From an uncultured Catenibacterium sp. (GTDB lineage: Bacteria; Bacillota_I; Bacilli_A; Erysipelotrichales; Coprobacillaceae): a stretch of DNA of 13,216 bases. Position 1 is the stretch's first letter. The number at the start of each line of letters is the position of its first letter. Location of the stretch: contig UQGS01000056.1 of assembly GCA_900540685.1 (NCBI GenBank), positions 1 to 13,216 of the forward strand. The letters are read 5' to 3'. Below the pieces are notes generated by a model, which was given only the letters and a program-made list of their open reading frames with translations, was not told the DNA's origin and made no database searches. Positions 6,601 through 13,147 of the stretch are shown here, piece after piece. Both the position numbers and the translations under genes were made by a program.

Positions 6601-7236
6601 ATGGCTTTTGATTTCAAAAAAGAATATAAAGAATTCTACATGCCTAAAAATAAACCAATGATAGTCACTATTCCTCGTGCTAACTATATTGGAGTCAAAG
6701 GACAAGGTGATCCAAACGAGGAAGGTGGTGATTATCAGAAAGCAATAGGCGTATTATATGCAGTCGCTTATACACTCAAGATGAGCTACAAAACAGATTA
6801 TAAGATAGAAGGATTCTTTGAATATGTGGTTCCTCCACTAGAAGGTTTCTGGTGGCAGGAAGATAATGAAGGTATAGATTATACCAATAAATCTAGTTTT
6901 CATTGGATTTCTGTCATTCGTTTACCAGATTTTATCACTAAAAAAGATTTTGATTGGGCAGTAGAAACTGCTTCTATTAAGAAAAAGATGGATTGTTCTT
7001 GTGCAGAATTTCTTACTATTGAGGAGGGATTATGTGTACAGATGATGCATATCGGTCCTTTTGATGATGAACCTGTTTCTGTTAGACTTATGGACAAATA
7101 TCTAGAAGAAAATGGATATATGAATGATCTCACAAAAGAAAGACTGCATCATGAAATATATCTATCTGATGCAAGAAGAGTTGAACCAGAAAAATGGAAA
7201 ACAGTCATTAGACATCCAATCAAACAAAGGAGTTAA
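6601..7236 (+). CDS. GyrI-like small-molecule-binding domain protein
   Basis: A 211-aa single-domain protein of the GyrI-like (SOUL/BacR-type ligand-binding) group. Family members bind hydrophobic or cationic compounds, and some hydrolyse them. Recognisable blocks are IPRANYIGVKGQGDPNE (24-40), YKIEGFFEYVVPPLEGFWW (67-85), EEGLCVQMMHIGPFDDEP (141-158) and HHEIYLSDARRVEPEKWKT (183-201). No helix-turn-helix is present, so it is not itself a transcription factor. A TTG at 6595 is in frame, but AGGAGG (6589-6594) directly abuts it, so the ATG at 6601 is the real start. It ends 1 nt before the cupin gene, so the two are translationally coupled. The function may be drug binding or detoxification; the exact ligand is unknown. 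Confidence 0.9.
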   Translation: MAFDFKKEYKEFYMPKNKPMIVTIPRANYIGVKGQGDPNEEGGDYQKAIGVLYAVAYTLKMSYKTDYKIEGFFEYVVPPLEGFWWQEDNEGIDYTNKSSFHWISVIRLPDFITKKDFDWAVETASIKKKMDCSCAEFLTIEEGLCVQMMHIGPFDDEPVSVRLMDKYLEENGYMNDLTKERLHHEIYLSDARRVEPEKWKTVIRHPIKQRS

Positions 7237-7237
7237 C

Positions 7238-7882
7238 ATGAATGAAAAAATAGGAGAAGTTTTCTCTATCACTAAAGATAATCAGCCAATACCAGGCTGT
7301 ACCACTTCTAAAACACTTAATGAAACATTGACTTGTTTCTCACTTGCAAGAAATACTGATATCAGTGCTGAGATATATCCTTATTATAAGATGATCTTTG
7401 TCTTAAGAGGTGAGATGGAAGTCTATGGAAATAACGGCTATAATAAAGTAGTCAAAGAAAACGAATGTATGATAACATTCACTGATACACCTATAGGTAT
7501 AAGAACTCAAGATGGTGTCATATATACAGAAACATTAATAAGGAGAACAGATATTATGAATGAAATGATTAAACCAGGAGAAGTATTTAAACTAGCAGAA
7601 CTATTACCTTATTCAGAAGGTAAGATTATCAATATGGATATTGTACATAATGAAAAAATGAAATTTGTAGTCATGGCATTTGATAAAGGAACAGGACTTA
7701 CTGAACATGCAGCACCGGGAGAAGCCATCATCTTTGCATTAGATGGTGAAGGTATCATCAGATATGAAGGTAAGGACCACATAATTAAAGCAGGAGAAAA
7801 CTTCTGTTTTGCGAAAGGTGGCATGCATGCAGTCAAAGCATCTAAACGATTCAAGATGGCATTATTACTTACACTAGAATAA
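7238..7882 (+). CDS. Cupin-domain protein (bicupin)
   Basis: A 214-aa protein built from two cupin-like halves. The C-terminal cupin (about 146-213) is clear: GTGLTEHAAPGEAIIFALDG (151-170), a glycine turn, and GGMHAV (195-199 region). Candidate metal ligands are H157, E162 and H197; the second histidine of the usual HxH is absent, as in several related small cupins. The N-terminal half (about 40-105, with MIFVLRGEMEVYG at 52-64) looks like a degenerate cupin without histidines. Cupins act as sugar or small-molecule isomerases, dioxygenases, or ligand-binding regulators; the role here is unknown. AAAGGAG (7226-7232) fixes the ATG at 7238, far downstream of the open frame's first possible start at 7124. 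It is the last gene of the hydrolase operon. Confidence 0.9.
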   Translation: MNEKIGEVFSITKDNQPIPGCTTSKTLNETLTCFSLARNTDISAEIYPYYKMIFVLRGEMEVYGNNGYNKVVKENECMITFTDTPIGIRTQDGVIYTETLIRRTDIMNEMIKPGEVFKLAELLPYSEGKIINMDIVHNEKMKFVVMAFDKGTGLTEHAAPGEAIIFALDGEGIIRYEGKDHIIKAGENFCFAKGGMHAVKASKRFKMALLLTLE

Positions 7883-7899
7883 TGAATATATGATCCAGA

Positions 7900-7930
7900 A
7901 CGAGATTCAATGTAGTCTCGTTTTTTTTTT
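7900..7930 (+). terminator. Strong terminator of the hydrolase-GyrI-cupin operon
   Basis: ACGAGA (7900-7905) pairs with TCTCGT (7916-7921), extendable by T/G and T/A pairs, and is followed by an unbroken run of ten T (7921-7930). Confidence 0.92.
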
Positions 7931-7934
7931 ACGC

Positions 7935-7973
7935 TTTCAAATTTCTTGAAATAGTTTCAATTAAGAGTAATAT
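7935..7973 (+). promoter_or_regulatory. Promoter of the MATE gene with overlapping inverted repeat
   Basis: A -35 box TTGAAA (7946-7951) and a -10-like TAATAT (7968-7973) are spaced by 16 bp. The -35 box is one arm of the inverted repeat TTTCAA-ATTTC-TTGAAA (7935-7951), and a third arm TTTCAA follows at 7955-7960. The overlap suggests operator control of the exporter, possibly by a regulator encoded elsewhere. Confidence 0.45.
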
Positions 7974-8005
7974 TGTTACTGTTCATTAATGGGGGATTTA
8001 ATGAT

Positions 8006-9328
8006 ATGACGAAAGATTTAACTAAGGGCAAAATTATGCCTCTTCTTTTTTCTTTTACCGCCCCGCTCATACTCGGCAACTTATTTCAGATGACCTATAA
8101 TGCAGTAGACAGTATTATTGTAGGGCAATTTGTAGGGAAAGAAGCACTCGCTGCAGTAGGAATCTGTAATCCAATCAGTACACTTATGATATTGTTCTTA
8201 AATGGATTATGTATGGGTGCCAGTATTCTTATGGGGATTCAATATGGCGCAAAGAACTATAAAGCATTAGAAAGACAAATCAGTACAACAATGATCTCAG
8301 GTGTTATATTCTCTTTTATACTTACAGTCATCTGTCTAGTATTTGCGAGACCTATATTAATGTTGTTGCAGGTTGATGCATCCATATTTACGATGACAAC
8401 AGAATATATGCGTATTATATTCTTTGGTCTCATGTTTACATTTCTTTATAACTTCTTCTCTAGTACACTAAGAGCTCTAGGAGACAGTGCATCACCACTG
8501 TATTTCTTAATTATTAGTGCTGTATTGAATATATTTGGGGATCTATTCTTTGTAATAGTATTGAAGGCAGGAAGTAATGGCTGTGCTATTTCTACAGTAC
8601 TCAGTGAAGCATTATGTTGTTTATTCTGTGTAATCTATATTCAAAAGAAAGTACCTATATTAAGGCTAGGAAAGAAATGGCTGATCTTTGATTCAAGATA
8701 TTTAAAGAAAACAGTGGCTTATGGATGGGCATCTGCCATGCAGCAGGCAACAGTACAGATGGGTAAGATTGCGATACAAGCATTAGTAAATACTATGGGT
8801 GTTTCTGTCGCAGCAGCTTTTGCGGTTGTCAATAGAATAGATGACTTTGCGATATCACCAGAACAGAATATAGCCCATGCGATGACTGCACTCATGGCTC
8901 AAAATAAAGGTGCAGGTAAAGATGATCGTATGAAAGAAGGATTCCGTTGTGGTCTTATACTTGAAATAATCTATGCTTTGATTGTTATGTTAATATGTCT
9001 ATTATTCGCTAGAGAACTTATGTCTCTATTTGTAAAAGATACAGAAGTTATAGGTCATGGTGTCACTTATCTTCATCTCATTGCAGTGATGTATATTCTT
9101 CCCGCATTTACTAACGCCATCCAAGGATTCTTTAGAGGAATAGGTGATTTAAAGGTCACATTACTTTCAAGCTTTACTAATATGGGAGTAAGAGTAATTG
9201 CCGCTTTGCCTATGATTCTATTATGGAATTTCGGAATAGAAGCATTACCTTATTCTTATTTGATAGGGTGGATTGCGATGTTACTCGTAGAAGCACCTCT
9301 CATGATTCGTATATACAGAAAAAAATAG
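8006..9328 (+). CDS. MATE-family multidrug efflux transporter
   Basis: A 440-aa, about 12-segment membrane exporter of the multidrug and toxic compound extrusion family. These use Na+ or H+ gradients to expel cationic or amphipathic compounds. The characteristic N-terminal segment APLILGNLFQMTYNAVDSII (19-38) is followed by VGQFVGKEALAAVG. The matching start of the second half, YGWASAMQQATVQMGKIAIQ (about residue 235 onward), is followed by VNTMGVSVAAAFAVVNRID and EQNIAHAMTALMAQNKGAG. The length fits the family. The ATG at 8006 has GGGGGA at 7991-7996; the upstream in-frame TTG at 7973 overlaps the promoter and is rejected. It is monocistronic by its promoter and terminator. Its neighbour is a GyrI-like/cupin operon, which is consistent with a drug or toxin stress role. 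Confidence 0.95.
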   Translation: MTKDLTKGKIMPLLFSFTAPLILGNLFQMTYNAVDSIIVGQFVGKEALAAVGICNPISTLMILFLNGLCMGASILMGIQYGAKNYKALERQISTTMISGVIFSFILTVICLVFARPILMLLQVDASIFTMTTEYMRIIFFGLMFTFLYNFFSSTLRALGDSASPLYFLIISAVLNIFGDLFFVIVLKAGSNGCAISTVLSEALCCLFCVIYIQKKVPILRLGKKWLIFDSRYLKKTVAYGWASAMQQATVQMGKIAIQALVNTMGVSVAAAFAVVNRIDDFAISPEQNIAHAMTALMAQNKGAGKDDRMKEGFRCGLILEIIYALIVMLICLLFARELMSLFVKDTEVIGHGVTYLHLIAVMYILPAFTNAIQGFFRGIGDLKVTLLSSFTNMGVRVIAALPMILLWNFGIEALPYSYLIGWIAMLLVEAPLMIRIYRKK

Positions 9329-9339
9329 AAATAATTAGG

Positions 9340-9364
9340 GCGATAGTGTAATCCTATCGCTTTT
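9340..9364 (+). terminator. Terminator of the MATE gene
   Basis: GCGATAG (9340-9346) pairs with CTATCGC (9354-9360) around a 7-nt loop and is followed by TTTT. It begins 11 nt after the MATE stop codon. Confidence 0.8.
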
Positions 9365-9392
9365 ACTGTACAATGAATTAAAGGAGGAATTC

Positions 9393-9578
9393 GTATATCG
9401 TTTGTGCTTATTGATTTCATTCATTCTTTCTCATATTGCATGTGTTGTCGCATATAACTATTGTGATATGGAATGGAAGATTAGAGTAGGAGGAAATAGT
9501 GCACCCGCAAGTATCGCTTATTTATATGCTATTCCTTTTGTGATTGATACATTCTATTTCAAGAAGAAATCACGTTAA
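9393..9578 (+). CDS. Small two-segment membrane protein with doubtful start codon
   Basis: An open frame of about 58-61 residues looks genuinely coding. It has two hydrophobic segments, LCLLISFILSHIACVVAYNY and PASIAYLYAIPFVIDTFYF, separated by a short loop with MEWKIRVGGNSA, and it ends in a basic KKKSR tail. A perfect ribosome site AAGGAGG (9381-9387) is upstream. At the ideal distance, however, the in-frame codon is GTA (9393-9395), one base from GTG. The nearest real candidate is TTG at 9402, with a long 14-nt spacing. Either TTG is used or the start has been lost by mutation. The family resembles small hypothetical membrane proteins of low-GC Gram-positives; function unknown. The next small membrane protein follows 49 nt later. 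Confidence 0.55.
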   Translation, partial: VYRLCLLISFILSHIACVVAYNYCDMEWKIRVGGNSAPASIAYLYAIPFVIDTFYFKKKSR

Positions 9579-9582
9579 TTTC

Positions 9583-9588
9583 TATAAT
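9583..9588 (+). promoter_or_regulatory. Possible -10 box for the 104-aa membrane protein
   Basis: A perfect TATAAT lies just after the stop of the small ORF and 39 nt before the next ATG. No good -35 is seen 16-18 nt upstream. Confidence 0.3.
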
Positions 9589-9627
9589 ACAGATTTTCTA
9601 TTTAGCTATATACCATACGGTGTAATT

Positions 9628-9942
9628 ATGAAGAAACTCAAAAAGAACTGGATTTATTATCTCATTATTCTCATTGCCTTTTATCTCGTTCCAATGCTGA
9701 TAAAGGATACAGGAAGTGGCATGACTATTCTATTGATTGTTATTCCTTTGATTACGTTAATCACTTCACTTATCTATGAATTAAGAAATACATTTGATTT
9801 CATCTATCCTCTTATTGTCGCATTATTGTTTATTCCTACATTATTCATCTACTACAATACTTCAGCATGGATCTACATTATAAGTTATTCTATGATTGCA
9901 GTCATAGGCGAACTATTAGGTAAAACACTTCAAAAGAAATAA
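9628..9942 (+). CDS. Hypothetical membrane protein, 104 aa
   Basis: A short integral membrane protein with a basic N terminus (MKKLKKNW) and about four hydrophobic segments: IYYLIILIAFYLVPML (9-24), MTILLIVIPLITLITSLIY (32-50), FIYPLIVALLFIPTLFIYY (59-77) and WIYIISYSMIAVIGELLG (82-99). The positive N terminus predicts it starts on the cytoplasmic side. I know similar small proteins annotated as hypothetical in low-GC Gram-positives, but no function. The frame is open upstream to 9544, but that part overlaps the previous small gene and includes non-hydrophobic sequence. The ATG at 9628 followed by KKLKK is the natural start, although its ribosome site (ACGGTG) is weak. Confidence 0.7.
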   Translation: MKKLKKNWIYYLIILIAFYLVPMLIKDTGSGMTILLIVIPLITLITSLIYELRNTFDFIYPLIVALLFIPTLFIYYNTSAWIYIISYSMIAVIGELLGKTLQKK

Positions 9943-10007
9943 TTATTTTCTTGCTTTAAAGTACACTTCAGCCTTTAAGATATTCTTATAGGAAAGGAAA
10001 GGGTATT

Positions 10008-10547
10008 ATGAGTAAAAAGGTCGTTGTATTATCAACAAGTTTAAGAACTAACAGTAATTCAGAATTACTTGCAAAAAGCTTTGTAGAAGGTGCCAAAGAA
10101 GCAGGAAATGAAGTAGAGTACATCTCACTCAAGAATAAAGATATTCGTTTCTGTATTGGATGTCTTGCATGTCAGACAATTGGGCATTGTGTCATAAAGG
10201 ATGATGTCGCAGATATTATGAATAGTGTGTTAGAAGCAGATGTTGTTGTATGGGCTACACCTATTTATTATTATGAAATGAGTGGACAGATGAAAACTTT
10301 GATTGATCGTCTCAATCCAATGTATTCTAAAGATTATAAGTTCAGAGATATCTATCTTCTTGCGACAGCTGCAGAAGAAGGAGACGAAGTATTTGAAAAA
10401 GCTATTACTGGACTTAATGGCTGGATTGAGTGCTTTGAAAAGACATCCATTAAAGGCACAGTACTTGCTGGTGGTGTGTCTGATAGCGGTGCTATTTCTG
10501 GCAATGATAAACTTAAAGAAGCCTATGATCTAGGTTCTCATGTATAA
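10008..10547 (+). CDS. Flavodoxin-fold NAD(P)H-dependent oxidoreductase
   Basis: A 179-aa cytoplasmic FMN-dependent reductase of the NADPH-dependent FMN reductase / flavodoxin-like group, with likely substrates such as quinones or iron. The FMN-phosphate loop STSLRTNSNS (9-18) follows the first beta strand. A cysteine cluster, FCIGCLACQTIGHC (48-61), has C49, C52, C55 and C61 spaced as in iron-sulphur flavoprotein-like members of the group. WATPIYYYEMSGQMKTLIDR (82-101) is the conserved flavin-contacting segment. Purine-rich AAGGAAAGGG lies immediately upstream of the ATG. The frame continues open for 21 codons past the TAA, which raises the possibility of a shortened C terminus, although 179 aa is already normal for the family. 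Confidence 0.92.
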   Translation: MSKKVVVLSTSLRTNSNSELLAKSFVEGAKEAGNEVEYISLKNKDIRFCIGCLACQTIGHCVIKDDVADIMNSVLEADVVVWATPIYYYEMSGQMKTLIDRLNPMYSKDYKFRDIYLLATAAEEGDEVFEKAITGLNGWIECFEKTSIKGTVLAGGVSDSGAISGNDKLKEAYDLGSHV

Positions 10548-10612
10548 GGCAGGTATATTGAAGGGAAAAATGAAAAAGGACAGACATTAAGACAATTAGA
10601 TGAAGAATCATG

Positions 10613-10642
10613 AGCATGGACACTTGATGTTCATGCTTTTAT
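10613..10642 (+). terminator. Terminator of the flavodoxin-type gene
   Basis: AGCATGGACA (10613-10622) pairs with TGTTCATGCT (10628-10637), with one G/T wobble, around loop CTTGA and followed by TTTTATATT. Confidence 0.82.
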
Positions 10643-10675
10643 ATTAGTCACAACTAACAAAATCATCTATATGAA

Positions 10676-10704
10676 TTGTGATATAGTGCTCTAAGTGCTA
10701 TACT
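10676..10704 (+). promoter_or_regulatory. Promoter of the broken panE-like gene and methyltransferases
   Basis: The -35 TTGTGA (10676-10681) and -10 TATACT (10699-10704) are exactly 17 bp apart, with an extended -10 TGC at 10696-10698. Transcription should start near 10711, giving a leader of about 90 nt. No other promoter is evident before the downstream methyltransferase genes, so this one probably serves the whole run. Confidence 0.65.
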
Positions 10705-10714
10705 TATGGCATAG

Positions 10715-10745
10715 AAAAAACCGTGTATGTCTCTATTACACGGTT
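10715..10745 (-). terminator. Hairpin in the leader that reads as a minus-strand terminator
   Basis: A perfect 9-bp stem AACCGTGTA (10719-10727) / TACACGGTT (10737-10745) is preceded by six A at 10715-10720, so on the minus strand it is followed by a T run. On the plus strand no T run follows directly. It lies at the extreme 5' end of the predicted plus-strand transcript, where it could also act as a 5' stabilising hairpin. No minus-strand gene is seen. Confidence 0.5.
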
Positions 10746-10801
10746 AAATTTAAAAATATAGGTTAGCATGTTCTAACTTTAGTAAAGAGGGTGTTGTTTT
10801 C

Positions 10802-11684
10802 ATGAGAATACTTATATATGGTGCAGGGGTTATTGGTTCTTTATACGCTGTTTTATTTAAAGAAGCGGGTTATGATACAACTATTTATGCAAGGGGACAT
10901 AGACTCGATATACTTCAGAATCAAGGACTGCTTTATAAGAAGAACAATCTTATCAAGAAAATAGATGTCAGGGTTCTTGATCAATTACATGATAATGATA
11001 TATATGATTTTATTTTTTTTGACTGTCAGAGAAAATCAACTCTATCAAGCTCTTACAGAATTGAAATCAAATAAAAGTAAAACTATCGTTACAATGGTTA
11101 ATTCACTAGATAATTATGAAAAATGGAAAAGTATTGTGGGAAAAGGAAGAATATTACCTGCTTTTCCTGGTGCTGGAGGCACTATCACAAATGATATACT
11201 TGATGCAGCACTTACTCCAAGACTTATACAACCTACTACTTTTTCTGAAATATCAGGAAAGAAAACAAAAAGAACAGAACAGCTCTCTCTAATGTTTAAA
11301 CATGCTCATATACTTTTCTAACAGGTCAATAATATGCATATATGGCAGTTATGTCACCTTGGTATGGTTGTACCTCTTGCTGATGCTTATTATCAAACAG
11401 AAAATCCTGAATCTGTAGGACAAGATCAAGTGATTATGAGAAAAACAGCTATTCAGCTTAAAAATAATTTCAATACATTATATAAAAATCTCAACACTTT
11501 ATCACCAGGTAAGATGCATATATTTCGCTTCTTACCAACGTCTCTACTTACATATATTTTGTCTCAAACTTTCAAAAGCAGTTTTGGAGAGAAATTCATG
11601 TACCAGCATGTGATGAAAGCACCAGATGAAATGAGAGAACTACATAAACAATTTTATTCTTATATTAAGAAATGGAGATTATAA
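10802..11684 (+). pseudogene. Ketopantoate-reductase-family (ApbA/PanE) gene, disrupted
   Basis: Intact homologues are about 290-aa NADPH-dependent 2-dehydropantoate 2-reductase-like enzymes. The N-terminal part begins MRILIYGAGVIGSLYA with the GxGxxG dinucleotide motif (7-12), and GAGGG (10787-10791) supports the start. At the T run 11013-11020 (eight T) the frame breaks: one T fewer would read DFIFLTVRENQ and continue through PAFPGAGG. A second lesion, an in-frame TAA at 11319-11321, interrupts the segment around HILF-stop-QVNNMHIW. The rest continues in the same frame (HIWQLCHLGMVVPLADAYY) to the stop at 11682-11684. Two independent lesions make sequencing error alone unlikely. Many PanE-family paralogues are not involved in pantothenate synthesis, so the lost reaction is uncertain. 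The first methyltransferase starts 3 nt after its end. Confidence 0.9.
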
Positions 11685-11686
11685 AT

Positions 11687-12334
11687 ATGACAAATGAAGA
11701 ATATAAACAGTTATCAATCAAAGAATTTACTGAAGTAGCAGGAAGATACGAGGGCAATCATGCAGGCATCTATGAAATGTGTAAGAAAGATTATCCCGAT
11801 ATTTTAGAAGAAATTGAGAAAGAACCATTCATGAATCTACTAGATGCAGGATGTGGACCTGCACCTATGATTTCTTTACTATCAGAAAAATATCCTAATA
11901 AGCACTATACAGGTCTAGATCTTACTCCAGCAATGATTGAACAGGCTAAAAAGAAGAATATTCCTCATGCAGTATTTGTAGTAGGAGATTGCGAGAATTT
12001 TCCTTTTGAGGATAACTCATTTGATGTCATCATCTGTTCTATGAGCTTTCATCATTATCCAAATCCTCAGGCATTTTTTAACAGTGTAAAAAGATGCTTA
12101 CGCCCAAACGGTAGATTAATACTTAGAGACGTTACAAGTGATAATAAGTTACTTATATGGTTGATGAATACATTTGAAATGCCTCTCGCAAACTTATGTG
12201 GTCATGGAGATGTTCAGGTTCCTACAAGAGACGTTGTATATAAATGTTGTAAGGAAGCAGGATTAAAAGTAGAGAAGTTTGAAATACGTAAAGGAATGCG
12301 CATGCATTGTGTTGTAAGAAAAGAAGGCGATTGA
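11687..12334 (+). CDS. Class I SAM-dependent methyltransferase (Methyltransf_11 type)
   Basis: A 215-aa cytoplasmic methyltransferase. Motif I LLDAGCGPAP (51-60) binds SAM. YTGLDLTPAMIEQAK (74-88) supplies the acidic ribose ligand D78, and VVGDCENFPF (98-107) is the adenine-side loop with D101. SFDVIICSMSFHHYPNP (111-127) and LRPNGRLILRDV (138-149) complete the UbiE-like fold. The substrate is unknown, probably a small molecule. An in-frame ATG lies at 11672, but GGAG (11674-11677), inside the end of the broken reductase gene, is correctly spaced only for the ATG at 11687. It is followed after 2 nt by another methyltransferase gene, so the pair is co-translated. Confidence 0.93.
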   Translation: MTNEEYKQLSIKEFTEVAGRYEGNHAGIYEMCKKDYPDILEEIEKEPFMNLLDAGCGPAPMISLLSEKYPNKHYTGLDLTPAMIEQAKKKNIPHAVFVVGDCENFPFEDNSFDVIICSMSFHHYPNPQAFFNSVKRCLRPNGRLILRDVTSDNKLLIWLMNTFEMPLANLCGHGDVQVPTRDVVYKCCKEAGLKVEKFEIRKGMRMHCVVRKEGD

Positions 12335-12336
12335 AA

Positions 12337-13131
12337 ATGAAAGTAGATGTAAAAGGTGTTCCAGAAACAATGATTCAGACTCTTTATGCACGTGCCAAAG
12401 AAACAAGTCAAAAGAATCCTAAAATCAAAGATGAAATGGCTGTATCAATAGTTAAACAATTAAATTATGACTTTTCTCAGGCAGATCAAGATAAAACAAT
12501 GCGTTCTGGTGTGATTGCAAGAACAATCGTATTAGATAAGATGGCAGGGGATTATTTAGATAAGCATAAGAATACTATTGTCATTAATATTGCATGTGGC
12601 CTTGATACAAGGTGTTATCATATGAAGGGAAAATATAAACACTGGTATAATCTGGATTTACCTGAAACAATCAATATAAGAAAACAGTTTCTGAGTGAAA
12701 CAGGACCTATCTATCAAATCGCGAAGTCTGCTATGGATGAGTCTTATACAGACAGTATTCATTATAAGGGAGAAGACGTTCTAGTAATCATAGAAGGTTT
12801 GACTATGTATTTAACTGAAGATGATATTAAGAAGATTTTTTATATTATCGAACATGCATTTTCAAATGTCACAATAATGGTTGAAGTAATGTCACCTTTT
12901 ATGGTGAAACATATTAAAGAAAAATCTATAGAAAACAGTCACGCAAAATTTACATGGGGTATTAAAAATGGGAAAGAACTAGAAAAACTGATCCCTTCAT
13001 TTTCTTTTCTAAAGGAAGTAAGTCTTGTAGAAGGAATGAAGCAATTGATGCCTATATATCATTTTTTAGGTAAAATTCATTTTGTTTCTCATGTATCTAA
13101 TAAAATAATCGTATTAGAGAAACATACTTGA
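12337..13131 (+). CDS. LCM/TcmP-type SAM-dependent O-methyltransferase
   Basis: A 264-aa protein of the leucine carboxyl methyltransferase family (PF04072), which in bacteria includes TcmP-like O-methyltransferases acting on polyketide-type or small acidic substrates. Diagnostic blocks are RSGVIARTIVLD (56-67), VINIACGLDTRCY (82-94, the family's form of motif I), WYNLDLPETINIRK (103-116, acidic SAM ligand) and VIIEGLTMYLTEDDIKK (150-166). The C-terminal part contains FTWGIKNGKELEKL (205-218). GAAGG (12323-12327) fits the ATG at 12337; the earlier in-frame ATG at 12307 lies inside the preceding gene. It belongs to the family but its substrate cannot be read from sequence. It is not a duplicate of the preceding methyltransferase, whose motifs differ. 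Confidence 0.92.
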   Translation: MKVDVKGVPETMIQTLYARAKETSQKNPKIKDEMAVSIVKQLNYDFSQADQDKTMRSGVIARTIVLDKMAGDYLDKHKNTIVINIACGLDTRCYHMKGKYKHWYNLDLPETINIRKQFLSETGPIYQIAKSAMDESYTDSIHYKGEDVLVIIEGLTMYLTEDDIKKIFYIIEHAFSNVTIMVEVMSPFMVKHIKEKSIENSHAKFTWGIKNGKELEKLIPSFSFLKEVSLVEGMKQLMPIYHFLGKIHFVSHVSNKIIVLEKHT

Positions 13132-13147
13132 TAAGGAGATGATCATA

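Noticed and set aside
7124..7237. N-terminal extension of the cupin protein to 7124
   Set aside because: The extension overlaps the GyrI-like gene out of frame, while AAAGGAG sits at ideal distance from the ATG at 7238.
10303..10533. 76-codon plus-strand frame inside the flavodoxin-type gene
   Set aside because: It is out of frame with a gene that shows all family motifs, and it has no ribosome site or recognisable product.
10711..10801. Leader before the broken reductase as a riboswitch or T-box
   Set aside because: It contains two simple hairpins (10719-10745 and about 10763-10778), but there is no T-box core and no conserved riboswitch motif that I recognise.
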